Origin: Hyphomonadaceae bacterium
GTDB lineage: Bacteria; Pseudomonadota; Alphaproteobacteria; Caulobacterales; Hyphomonadaceae
Assembly: GCA_030697555.1 (NCBI GenBank)
Contig: JAUYPV010000168.1
Location: 1 to 48,732, forward strand
DNA: 48,732 nt
Direction of reading: 5' to 3'
Each line of letters starts with the position of its first letter. The first letter of the stretch is position 1. The translations under genes and the position numbers were made by a program. The notes under the pieces are model-generated. The model was not told the origin of the DNA and searched no databases. It was given only the letters and a program-made list of their open reading frames with translations. Of the stretch, positions 7,504 to 15,133 are shown one piece after another.

Positions 7504-10500
7504 ATGACAAAGCGCGCTACGTCCGCATCCGCCTTTCCGGACGCTCTGGACAAGGGAAAATTCGAGGACGAGGGCAGGCGCGTTGCCGAGATGCTCGCCA
7601 ACCCGGCGCTCGATGCGGCGGAGCGTCGCGCTGTCGCGGCGGCGGCGAGGGACACCATCCTCAAGGCGCGCGCCGAGACGCAGCGCACCGGCGCCATGGA
7701 AACCTTCCTGGAGGAGTTCGGGCTTTCGAATCCCGAGGGCCTTGCCCTGATGTGCCTCGCCGAAGCGCTGCTGCGCGTGCCGGACGCCGACACGGCGGAT
7801 GCGCTGATCGCGGAGAAGATCGCGTCGGGCGACTGGGCCGACCATCGCGGCAAGTCGGACAGCCTGCTGGTCAACGCGTCGACCTGGGGATTGATGCTGA
7901 CAGGGCGAATCGTGACGCCGCCGGAGGATGCTACGAGCGATCCCGCCGGTTTCGTTCAGCGCATGGTGCGCGAGGCGGGTGAGCCGGTGATCCGCGCCGC
8001 GATGATGCAGGCGATGCGCATCATGGGCCAGCAGTTCGTGATGGGCCGCAACATCAAGGAAGCCATCAAGCGGGGCCAGCGCACGGTAAAAAAGGGCGAG
8101 GCGGCGTCGCACTCCTTCGACATGCTGGGCGAGGGCGCGCGAACGAATGTGGACGCGCAGCGTTATTTCGAAAGCTATTCCGATGCGATCGGCGAGGTCG
8201 GCAAGGCCCGCACGGGGGCTACGCCGGATTCAGCGGACGGCATCTCCGTAAAGCTGTCGGCGTTGCATCCGGCCTATCGCGCTGTGCAGGGCGAGCGCGT
8301 GCATCGCGAGCTTTATCCGATGGTGTTGGAGCTCGCGAAGCGGGCGGCCAAGCAGAACATCAACTTCACGCTCGACGCCGAGGAAGCCGACCGGCTGGTG
8401 CTGTCGCTGCAGCTACTGGAGAAGCTGACCAAGGAGAAGGATCTCGCCGGCTGGACGGGGCTTGGCCTTGCGGTGCAGGCGTACCAGAAGCGCGCCGAAA
8501 ATGTCGTGCGCTGGCTGGGCGAGCTATCGCAGAAGTCGCAGCGGCGGTTGATGGTGCGGTTGGTGAAGGGCGCCTACTGGGACTCGGAAGTAAAGCGCGC
8601 CCAGGTCGAAGGCCAGCCGGACTATCCCGTCTACACCACCAAGCCGGGTACGGATGTGTCCTATCTGGCCTGCGCGAAGCTGCTCATCGAGGCGGGGCCG
8701 TCGATCTATCCGCAGTTCGCGACCCACAACGCGCACACGCTGGCGGCGATCGAGCTGATGGCGCGGGGGCGTACCGACTACGAGTTCCAGCGGCTGCACG
8801 GGATGGGCGGCGCCCTCTACAAGGCGGCCGGCCGCGATCGCAACGTGCGCGTCTATGCGCCGGTGGGCGAGCACCAGGACCTGCTGCCCTATCTCGTACG
8901 GCGGCTTCTCGAGAACGGCGCCAACACGTCCTTCGTGCATTCCTTCCTCGACGAAGACGTTCCGGCGGAGCGTATCGCCACTGATCCCTATATCGCGCTG
9001 TCGGCCTCGCCCGGGCGCCATCCGCGCATTCCGGCGCCGCCGCATCTCTATGGGCCGTCGCGCCTCAACTCGCGCGGGCTGGACCTCAGCCAGAAGGAAG
9101 TGCGCGACCGCGTTGTCGCCGCAGTGATCGCGCAGGATGGCGGCGGGCCGATTGCAGCCGGACCCATCGTCGCTGGCAAGGCGGTGACGGCGAACGGCGA
9201 AGAGGTGCGTGCGCCGGCGGACCGCAAGCGGGTGCTCGGCACGGTCGCGACGGCGACCGACAAGGACATTGAAGCAGCATACAAGTCGGCGGCGGCGTTC
9301 CAGCCGGCCTGGAACGATGTCGGCGGACCAAAGCGCGCCGACCTGCTCAACGCCATGGCCAATACGCTCGAGGAAGACGGCGAGCGACTGATAGCGATCC
9401 TGGCGCGCGAGGGCGGCAAGACGCTGGACGATTGCATCGCGGAAGTGCGCGAGGCCGTCGACTTCTGCCGTTACTACGCCGACGAGGCGGAGCGGAAATT
9501 CGCAGGCCTCGAAACTCTGCCGGGACCCGCAGGCGAAACCAACGCGCTGGAGCTGATGGGGCGGGGCGTCTTCGTTTGCATATCCCCGAGGAATTTCCCC
9601 CTGGCCATCTTCACCGGCCAGATCGCCGGGGCGCTGGCGGCCGGAAACACCGTGTTGGCCAAGCCCGCTGAACAGACACCGCTGATTGCGTTCGAAGCGG
9701 TAAAACTGTTCCACGCTGCCGGCCTGCCGGTCGAGGCGCTGCATCTCATCACCGGCGACGGCAAGGCCGGCGCGAAGCTGACCGGCGATGCGCGCTGTGG
9801 CGGCGTCGCCTTTACTGGCTCGACGGAAGTCGCGCGGATCATTAACCGGCAGCTCGCAGCCAAGGACGCCGCCATCGCGCCTCTGATCGCGGAGACGGGC
9901 GGGCTCAACGCGCTGTTCTGCGATACCACCGCGCTCAAGGAGCAGGTGGTGGACGACGTGGTGATGTCGGGCTTCCGCTCGGCGGGGCAGAGGTGCTCCG
10001 CGCTGCGCATCCTTTTCCTGCCACATGAGACGGCGGACGACATCGTCGAGATGCTGAAGGGCGCGATGGAAGTCTTGTCCATCGGCGACCCGACCGATCC
10101 GGCGACGGATGTCGGCCCCGTCATCGATGTCGAAGCTCGAGGCGTGCTTCAGGCGCACTTGGATGCGATCAAGCCGAAGGCGGACGGCGTCTTCCAAGTC
10201 GATGTTGGCAACCTGGCGATCCAGGGCACGTATTTCGGCCCGGCGCTCGTCGAGCTTCCCTCGCTCGACCCGATCGACAAAGAAGTCTTCGGCCCCATCC
10301 TGCACGTCATCCGCTACGATCCGGACGACATCGAGAAGGTCGGGGCGGAACTTTCGGCCAAAGGCTATGGCCTTACCTTGGGCATCCATTCCCGGCTCGA
10401 AGGTTTTGCCGAGCGTGTGAAGGCGTCGGTCCGGGCGGGCAATGTCTACGTCAACCGGACGATCATCGGCGCCGTCGTCGGCGTGCAGCCTTTCGGCGGA

Positions 10501-10626
10501 TCGGGATTGTCGGGAACCGGGCCCAAGGCCGGCGGGCCGCACTATCTCTCGCGCTTCGCGACCGAGCGGTCGGTGACGGTCAACATCGCGGCCCAGGGCG
10601 GCGATCCCCAATTGCTGAATCTGTGA
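7504..10626 (+). CDS. putA: Bifunctional proline dehydrogenase / L-glutamate-gamma-semialdehyde dehydrogenase PutA
   Basis: PutA oxidises proline to pyrroline-5-carboxylate with FAD, then to glutamate with NAD+. The 1040-residue protein starts with a helical arm of about 170 residues. The proline dehydrogenase barrel follows (about 180-470, with RLVKGAYWD at 352-360, FATHNAHT and RVYAPVGEHQDLLPYL). An aldehyde dehydrogenase domain (about 570-1035) has catalytic Cys831 in GQRCSAL and general base Glu797 in AETGG. It lacks the N-terminal ribbon-helix-helix DNA-binding domain of enteric PutA, so it should be a short type enzyme that does not repress its own gene. The start ATG has only a weak ribosome site. 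It is divergent from the glycosyltransferase gene; no proline transporter is adjacent. Confidence 0.97.
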   Translation: MTKRATSASAFPDALDKGKFEDEGRRVAEMLANPALDAAERRAVAAAARDTILKARAETQRTGAMETFLEEFGLSNPEGLALMCLAEALLRVPDADTADALIAEKIASGDWADHRGKSDSLLVNASTWGLMLTGRIVTPPEDATSDPAGFVQRMVREAGEPVIRAAMMQAMRIMGQQFVMGRNIKEAIKRGQRTVKKGEAASHSFDMLGEGARTNVDAQRYFESYSDAIGEVGKARTGATPDSADGISVKLSALHPAYRAVQGERVHRELYPMVLELAKRAAKQNINFTLDAEEADRLVLSLQLLEKLTKEKDLAGWTGLGLAVQAYQKRAENVVRWLGELSQKSQRRLMVRLVKGAYWDSEVKRAQVEGQPDYPVYTTKPGTDVSYLACAKLLIEAGPSIYPQFATHNAHTLAAIELMARGRTDYEFQRLHGMGGALYKAAGRDRNVRVYAPVGEHQDLLPYLVRRLLENGANTSFVHSFLDEDVPAERIATDPYIALSASPGRHPRIPAPPHLYGPSRLNSRGLDLSQKEVRDRVVAAVIAQDGGGPIAAGPIVAGKAVTANGEEVRAPADRKRVLGTVATATDKDIEAAYKSAAAFQPAWNDVGGPKRADLLNAMANTLEEDGERLIAILAREGGKTLDDCIAEVREAVDFCRYYADEAERKFAGLETLPGPAGETNALELMGRGVFVCISPRNFPLAIFTGQIAGALAAGNTVLAKPAEQTPLIAFEAVKLFHAAGLPVEALHLITGDGKAGAKLTGDARCGGVAFTGSTEVARIINRQLAAKDAAIAPLIAETGGLNALFCDTTALKEQVVDDVVMSGFRSAGQRCSALRILFLPHETADDIVEMLKGAMEVLSIGDPTDPATDVGPVIDVEARGVLQAHLDAIKPKADGVFQVDVGNLAIQGTYFGPALVELPSLDPIDKEVFGPILHVIRYDPDDIEKVGAELSAKGYGLTLGIHSRLEGFAERVKASVRAGNVYVNRTIIGAVVGVQPFGGSGLSGTGPKAGGPHYLSRFATERSVTVNIAAQGGDPQLLNL

Positions 10627-10640
10627 GCGGTTGCGCTGAT

Positions 10641-10664
10641 CCAAAAAGTGCAATTGACTTTTGG
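10641..10664. other. AT-rich inverted repeat after putA
   Basis: CCAAAAAGT and ACTTTTGG form an 8-bp stem with one bulged A and a loop of about 7 nt, 14 nt downstream of the putA stop. It lacks a clean T-run, so it may be a weak terminator or an operator for the gene starting at 10723. Confidence 0.4.
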
Positions 10665-10722
10665 AACAAAAGGCGAACATAGTTTCGAGCGTTGAAGCAC
10701 AACGCGCTGGGTGGAGGGGATC

Positions 10723-11406
10723 ATGCGGACTTTGTGGGTGGCGGGGCTGTCGGTCTTCGCGTTGGCGGCGGGTTCGGCGTCAGCGCAGCACCAATCAGCA
10801 ACGCAGGTGAGAGCCGAGCAGGTGAAAGCTGAAGTGAAGGTCAGCGAACCGCTGAAGCGCGTGAGCGCGCCGTCGGCGCCGGTCAAGCAGGCGAAAACGC
10901 AAGCGGGGCCGTCGAAGCGCGTACTGGCGCAGCACGAAGCGATGAAGGCGCTGGCGTTTCTCGATGGCGAATGGCGTGGGCCGTCGAAACTCCTGCGCAA
11001 GGAAGGCTGGACGCCGATGGTGCAGACCGAGCGCGCCGGGACGATGCTCGACGGCACGGTTCGAATGATAGAGAGCCGCGGCTACGAGACAGGCGGGCGC
11101 CAGAGCTTCAATACGCTTGCGATCATCTCCTACGATCCGGACAGCAAGAGCTATTCGATGCGTTCCTATTCGGCCGGGCGCTGGGGCGATTATCCGTTGG
11201 ACGTAACCGCAAACGGTTTCGCCTGGGAGGTTCCATCTAACCGGCAGACCATCATCCGGTATGAGGCGGTGGTGAAAAACGGCGTGTGGACCCAAACGGC
11301 GACGCGCGTGCCGGAAAAAGGCGAGCCGGAAAAGTATGTCGAGTTTTCCGCGAAGCGCGTTCGCAACGGTTCGTGGCCTGCGGGCGGTGCGCTGTCACCG
11401 AAATAG
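10723..11406 (+). CDS. Secreted DUF1579-like protein
   Basis: A 227-residue exported protein. The signal peptide MRTLWVAGLSVFALAAGSASA is followed by a Lys/Val-rich linker of about 50 residues and then a domain beginning FLDGEWRGPSK, with repeated beta-strand patterns (RAGTMLDGTVRMIES, IISYDPDSKSYSMRSYS, RYEAVVKNGVW). The LDGEW opening and strand pattern resemble DUF1579-type lipocalin-like proteins; I make that link by eye and with moderate confidence. GGAGGGG lies just upstream of ATG 10723, which decides the start over a GTG at 10711. The role is unknown. The gene is probably monocistronic, with a long non-coding stretch after it. Confidence 0.75.
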   Translation: MRTLWVAGLSVFALAAGSASAQHQSATQVRAEQVKAEVKVSEPLKRVSAPSAPVKQAKTQAGPSKRVLAQHEAMKALAFLDGEWRGPSKLLRKEGWTPMVQTERAGTMLDGTVRMIESRGYETGGRQSFNTLAIISYDPDSKSYSMRSYSAGRWGDYPLDVTANGFAWEVPSNRQTIIRYEAVVKNGVWTQTATRVPEKGEPEKYVEFSAKRVRNGSWPAGGALSPK

Positions 11407-11679
11407 CGTGCCCAAGACAACGTGGGGGGACGAGCACCCATCGGGCAGCGCCGGTTGATGGTGGCCGATGGGGTTGCGAGCGGGGCCGCGAGTTCCGTCG
11501 TGCGATGGCCACCAAGCGATGGCCGCGCCGGTCATCCCGGGGCCGAGGGGCCGTTCGCCCACTCCGACGCTCCGGACGCTTCCCCGCCCGAAGAACCCGC
11601 CGTCCTGTGGCGGACGCCGTCACAGGCGTCGTCCCGTGTGTGCTCAAGATCTTTCACTAGCTGGGAAAGTCCGGGTGAC

Positions 11680-11742
11680 CGGGCCCGCAGCGACCGTGGA
11701 GTTCCCCCTTAAGGGGGCTCCAGAAGGTCGCGCCGGGTCCCG
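11680..11742. other. 63-nt multi-stem hairpin element
   Basis: Nested complementary arms are present: CGGGCCC (11680-11686) with GGGTCCCG (11735-11742, one bulged T), GCGACC (11690-11695) with GGTCGC (11726-11731), GGAG (11698-11701) with CTCC (11718-11721), and the central palindrome CCCCCTTAAGGGGG (11704-11717). No T-run follows. It could be a structured RNA, an interspersed palindromic repeat or part of the nrdA leader. Confidence 0.6.
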
Positions 11743-11870
11743 AGTCGGTGCGATGCCGGGCGTATGCGCCGTCAATGGTTAATGAGGATTAAATCAGCTA
11801 TTTTCTTCCCGGTGGATAAGCGAAAAGATTCCCGCGCTCGCCCTGTTGACGGTCCATTAGGGTTATGACG

Positions 11871-11918
11871 ACACTATATGTAGCGTCGGGGCTGGCGCTG
11901 GACACCAATCAGTTGGGT
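11871..11918. promoter_or_regulatory. NrdR-box pair upstream of nrdA (one strong, one weak)
   Basis: The NrdR repressor binds pairs of 16-bp boxes (consensus acaCwAtATaTwGtgt) about three helical turns apart. ACACTATATGTAGCGT at 11871-11886 matches 14 of 16 positions. A degenerate partner, CACCAATCAGTTGGGT at 11903-11918, matches about 9-10, including the conserved C, A, T and G, and lies exactly 32 bp away. The gene for NrdR itself is not in the window. Confidence 0.75.
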
Positions 11919-11969
11919 TTCGCCAGCCGCGGCAGCAATTTACCTATTTGGCCCCAATGAGAGTGGTCC

Positions 11970-13829
11970 ATGTCCGCTGAAGCCGTCACCACCGCCGAAA
12001 AAACCATCGCCCGCCGCGGCAAACCCAAAGCGCACGCGAACCTCCGTCTGGTGGACGGAATCCGGATCGATCCTGAGCGCGACAACCTGCTGACGGACTT
12101 CGGCAAGAAGACTCTGGACGACCGTTACGTTCTTCCGGGCGAGACGTACCAGCACATGTTTGCGCGAGTCGCGACCGCCTATTCGGACGATAGCGAGCAC
12201 GCACAACGGATTTATGACTACATTTCAAAGCTGTGGTTCATGCCGGCGACGCCTGTGTTGTCGAACGGCGGAGCTGACCGCGGTCTGCCGATCTCCTGCT
12301 TCCTGAACACCGTGTCCGACAGCCTCGATGGAATCGTCGAGACCTGGAACGAGAACGTCTGGCTGGCCTCGAACGGCGGCGGCATCGGCACCTATTGGGG
12401 CTCGGTCCGCTCGATCGGCGAGAAGGTCGGCCAGAACGGGCAGACCTCGGGCATCATCCCCTTCATCCGCGTCATGGACTCGCTGACGCTGGCGATCTCG
12501 CAGGGCTCGCTGCGGCGCGGCTCGGCCGCCTGCTATCTCGACATCCACCACCCGGAGATCGAGGAGTTCCTGGAAATCCGGAAACCGGCGGGCGACTTCA
12601 ACCGCAAGTCCCTGAATCTCCATCACGGCATCAACATCACCGACGAATTCATGGAAGCGGTGAAGCAGGATGCGCAATTCACCCTGCGCTCGCCGAAGTC
12701 CGAGCTTCCGATGAAGGACATCTCGGCCCGCAAGCTGTGGCAGAAAATCCTCGAACTCCGCATGGCGACCGGCGAGCCCTACCTGATCTTCTCCGACACC
12801 GTGAACAACTCCATGCCGGCCCATCAACGGCAATTGGGCTTCAAGGTGCGCCAGTCGAACCTGTGCTCGGAGATCATGCTCCACACCGGCGTCGACCACC
12901 TCGGCCAGGACCGCACGGCGGTCTGCTGCCTCTCCTCGGTCAACGCCGAGAAATTCCTTGAGTGGAAGGGCGAGGAGCTGTTCCTCGAAGACGTGTTCCG
13001 CTTCCTCGACAACGTGCTCGAAGACTTCATCGAGCGCGCGCCGAAGGAAATGGCCCGCGCGGTCTACTCAGCCCAGCGCGAGCGTTCGGTCGGCCTCGGC
13101 CTGATGGGCTTCCACTCCTTCCTGCAGTCCCAGGGCGTGCCGATGGAATCGGCGACGGCCAAGGCTTGGAACAACGCGATGTTCAAGCACATCCGGCGCG
13201 GCGCGGACGCCGCCTCGGTGAAGCTGGCGAAAGAGCGGGGCGCCTGCCCGGACGCCGCCGATTGCGGTGTCATGGCGCGCTTCTCTCACAAGCTGGCGAT
13301 CGCGCCGACGGCGTCGATCTCGATCATCTGCGGCGGCACCTCGGCCGGCATCGAGCCGATCCCGGCCAACATTTATACCCACAAGACGCTGTCGGGCTCG
13401 TTCTCGGTCAAGAACCCGTTCCTCGAAGCGGTCCTGGAAAAAACCAACAACAACACGCCGGGCACCTGGGCGTCGATCCTCGAGCACGAGGGTTCGGTCC
13501 AGCACCTCGACTTCCTGACTGAGCACGAGAAGCTGGTGTTCCGCACCGCCTTCGAGATCGACCAGCGCTGGATCATCGAACTGGCGGCCGACCGAACCCC
13601 CTATATCTGCCAGTCGCAGTCGCTGAACCTGTTCCTCTCGGCGGACATCGATAAGTGGGACCTGCACATGTTGCATTGGACGGCGTGGGAGAAGGGGCTC
13701 AAATCGCTCTACTACTGCCGTTCCAAATCGATACAGCGAGCGGGCTTCGCCAACTCGGAGCGCTCGGCGGCGACGCTCGACATGGGCCGCGGCAAGACCG
13801 ACTACGAGGAATGTCTCGCCTGCCAATAA
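11970..13829 (+). CDS. nrdA: Class I ribonucleoside-diphosphate reductase, alpha subunit
   Basis: NrdA converts ribonucleoside diphosphates to deoxyribonucleotides using a radical generated on NrdB. The key residues are present: the redox pair Cys110 (PISCFL) and Cys319 or Cys320 (TAVCCLSS), the N-x-C-x-E active-site motif Asn297-Leu-Cys299-Ser-Glu301, and a C-terminal CLAC (Cys615, Cys618) that accepts electrons from thioredoxin or glutaredoxin. At 619 residues it is about 140 shorter than E. coli NrdA because it lacks an N-terminal ATP-cone, so the usual dATP off-switch through that domain is probably missing. It has its own NrdR-type boxes and terminator, and is separated from nrdB by 1.3 kb containing another gene. 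Confidence 0.97.
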   Translation: MSAEAVTTAEKTIARRGKPKAHANLRLVDGIRIDPERDNLLTDFGKKTLDDRYVLPGETYQHMFARVATAYSDDSEHAQRIYDYISKLWFMPATPVLSNGGADRGLPISCFLNTVSDSLDGIVETWNENVWLASNGGGIGTYWGSVRSIGEKVGQNGQTSGIIPFIRVMDSLTLAISQGSLRRGSAACYLDIHHPEIEEFLEIRKPAGDFNRKSLNLHHGINITDEFMEAVKQDAQFTLRSPKSELPMKDISARKLWQKILELRMATGEPYLIFSDTVNNSMPAHQRQLGFKVRQSNLCSEIMLHTGVDHLGQDRTAVCCLSSVNAEKFLEWKGEELFLEDVFRFLDNVLEDFIERAPKEMARAVYSAQRERSVGLGLMGFHSFLQSQGVPMESATAKAWNNAMFKHIRRGADAASVKLAKERGACPDAADCGVMARFSHKLAIAPTASISIICGGTSAGIEPIPANIYTHKTLSGSFSVKNPFLEAVLEKTNNNTPGTWASILEHEGSVQHLDFLTEHEKLVFRTAFEIDQRWIIELAADRTPYICQSQSLNLFLSADIDKWDLHMLHWTAWEKGLKSLYYCRSKSIQRAGFANSERSAATLDMGRGKTDYEECLACQ

Positions 13830-13863
13830 GCCCTTTTGGGCGAATTGCTGCACTGCACACTGG

Positions 13864-13890
13864 AAAAGGCGGCTCGAGGGCCGCCTTTTT
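13864..13890 (+). terminator. Rho-independent terminator after nrdA
   Basis: AAAAGGCGGC pairs perfectly with GCCGCCTTTT over 10 bp around a 6-nt loop, ending in a run of five T residues. It lies 35 nt after the nrdA stop and indicates that nrdA is transcribed alone. Confidence 0.92.
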
Positions 13891-14071
13891 GCTGTTCACT
13901 CAGGAGAGGAGGCCGGTTGTTCCGAAGGCGGTTCTGACTTAACCTCCCAAGGAGACGACCGACTAAGAAGCGGTTAGCGGCGTGGAACTCAATTTCGCCT
14001 GATCCATTATGGATTTGGTAAGAAGCTGAGCACACGCTCGGGGACTTCGGTGTCTGGGACGAGCAGTTCGA

Positions 14072-14836
14072 ATGATTGCCAGTCTTGCAGGTAGTGTTTT
14101 GGTCGCCTCGTGCCTCGGTTGCACGACGCCCCCTTCCGATTCCGACTCCAGCCTGCTGACCGTGGGCGACGTCGGACCGGTGAAAGGGGGCCAGGCTTTC
14201 CAGGGCTCGACGACGCCCATCGATTCCATCTTCTCCAAGAACGCCCCCGACTCGACCTTCGGCTTGCCCATCAAAGTCGGCAATGATTTCAGCCCCACGA
14301 ACTGGGCGCGCCCCGACCAGGCTGCGCGGTTCGAGGCTCTCGATCTTTCCACGCCTATGCCGGTCCGCGCCATGCGTGGCGATATGTGGAGCGCAGAAGT
14401 CTCCTTCGCCGCATCGGCCGAACGCACCGGCCTCGGCCTCGACCTGTCGATCACGCCGCGGGCGCAGATCCAGCGCGATTACGGCGGCAACAACGTCGCG
14501 CGCACCGGCGCCGAGGTCCGTATCGGCACGAACCTCGCGGACCGTGACTTGCGCGGCAAGGACGCGCCTGCGCCGTCCTGGTACTTCTTCATCGGCGCCG
14601 ACAACGAGGCGCTGGTCTGGAACGCCGCGGACAGGACCGCGATGAACGGCCTATCGCTGCGCGACCAGGCTACTGTGGGCGACCTGCAGGCAGGCGTCGC
14701 CTGGTCGGTCAAGGGTGGCGGCCAGATGTCGCTCGGCATCGTGGAGCGCGAGCTGTCGTTCAACGACATGACCGGCGACCGTGACGTGCGCCGCAAAGAC
14801 CATTTCGCGGCCTTCAGCTTCACGCTGAACCACTAG
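14072..14836 (+). CDS. Unrecognised lipoprotein, possibly outer-membrane beta-rich
   Basis: A 254-residue protein inserted between nrdA and nrdB. The N-terminus MIASLAGSVLVASCLGC has two possible lipidation cysteines (Cys14, Cys17), but no basic residues precede the hydrophobic stretch, so the true start may differ; there is no strong ribosome site. The rest has alternating strands (WSAEVSFAASAERTGLGLDL, ATVGDLQAGVAWSV, MSLGIVERELSF, HFAAFSFTLNH) of the kind found in outer-membrane barrels. I do not recognise the family. A terminator-like hairpin lies before it (nrdA) and another after it, so it looks like an independent unit with no visible link to nucleotide reduction. Confidence 0.65.
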   Translation: MIASLAGSVLVASCLGCTTPPSDSDSSLLTVGDVGPVKGGQAFQGSTTPIDSIFSKNAPDSTFGLPIKVGNDFSPTNWARPDQAARFEALDLSTPMPVRAMRGDMWSAEVSFAASAERTGLGLDLSITPRAQIQRDYGGNNVARTGAEVRIGTNLADRDLRGKDAPAPSWYFFIGADNEALVWNAADRTAMNGLSLRDQATVGDLQAGVAWSVKGGGQMSLGIVERELSFNDMTGDRDVRRKDHFAAFSFTLNH

Positions 14837-14863
14837 GCTTTCCGACAACCGGGATTTTCCCGA

Positions 14864-14883
14864 CGGGCCGCGAAAGCGGCCCG
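14864..14883 (+). terminator. Terminator-like hairpin after the 14072 lipoprotein gene
   Basis: A perfect 8-bp stem (CGGGCCGC / GCGGCCCG) with a GAAA tetraloop, 27 nt after the stop codon, is followed by AATCCTTTCC. The T-run is poor, so termination may be partial. Confidence 0.65.
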
Positions 14884-15051
14884 AATCCTTTCCGGCTGCG
14901 CCTGGCGCCGGGGCAGGGCAGTGCGGCGACTCGCCCTGCGGCCATGCGGCCCCATTTCACCTGTGGATCGCACCCGCCTGCGTCTGGCCAGCGAAGGTCG
15001 TTGTGACAGACTCGGGCGGTCCGGGGCGTCAACTAACCGTCAACCCTCGGC

Positions 15052-15099
15052 GATCAATATATAGTTCTTGTGACAGAGTTCTGACCCTAGATATGGTGT
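15052..15099. promoter_or_regulatory. Tandem NrdR boxes upstream of nrdB
   Basis: Box 1 at 15052-15067 (core CAATATATAGT) matches the central NrdR consensus CwAtATaTwGt completely. Box 2 at 15084-15099 (ACCCTAGATATGGTGT) matches most positions, including the TGGTGT end. Their conserved C residues (15055 and 15087) are exactly 32 bp apart, the three-turn spacing seen for cooperative NrdR binding. The nrdB start is 34 nt downstream, so the repressor would cover the promoter. Confidence 0.85.
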
Positions 15100-15133
15100 T
15101 CAGCCCTGTTTCTATGACTGGCTGGAGGGAACT

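Larger units (their letters stand above)
11407..11969. other. 563-nt non-coding region upstream of nrdA
   Basis: I find no supported gene here; the open frames lack ribosome sites and family signatures. The first part (to about 11680) is GC-rich and unremarkable. The middle holds an elaborate hairpin (11680-11742). From about 11770 the DNA becomes AT-richer, as promoters do, and carries the NrdR-type boxes at 11871-11918 in front of nrdA. Confidence 0.6.

Noticed and set aside
8524-10680. Long minus-strand open frame opposite putA
   Set aside because: Arg/Asp-rich shadow of a clearly coding plus frame.
11660-11680. GGGAAAGTCCGGG resembling the conserved RNase P RNA segment GGAAAGTCCGGG
   Set aside because: The other conserved RNase P blocks do not follow, and the remaining distance to nrdA, filled with NrdR boxes, cannot hold the rest of the molecule.
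11422-11782. Short plus-strand frames in the gap before nrdA
   Set aside because: They lack ribosome sites, overlap one another in different frames, and show no protein-like composition.
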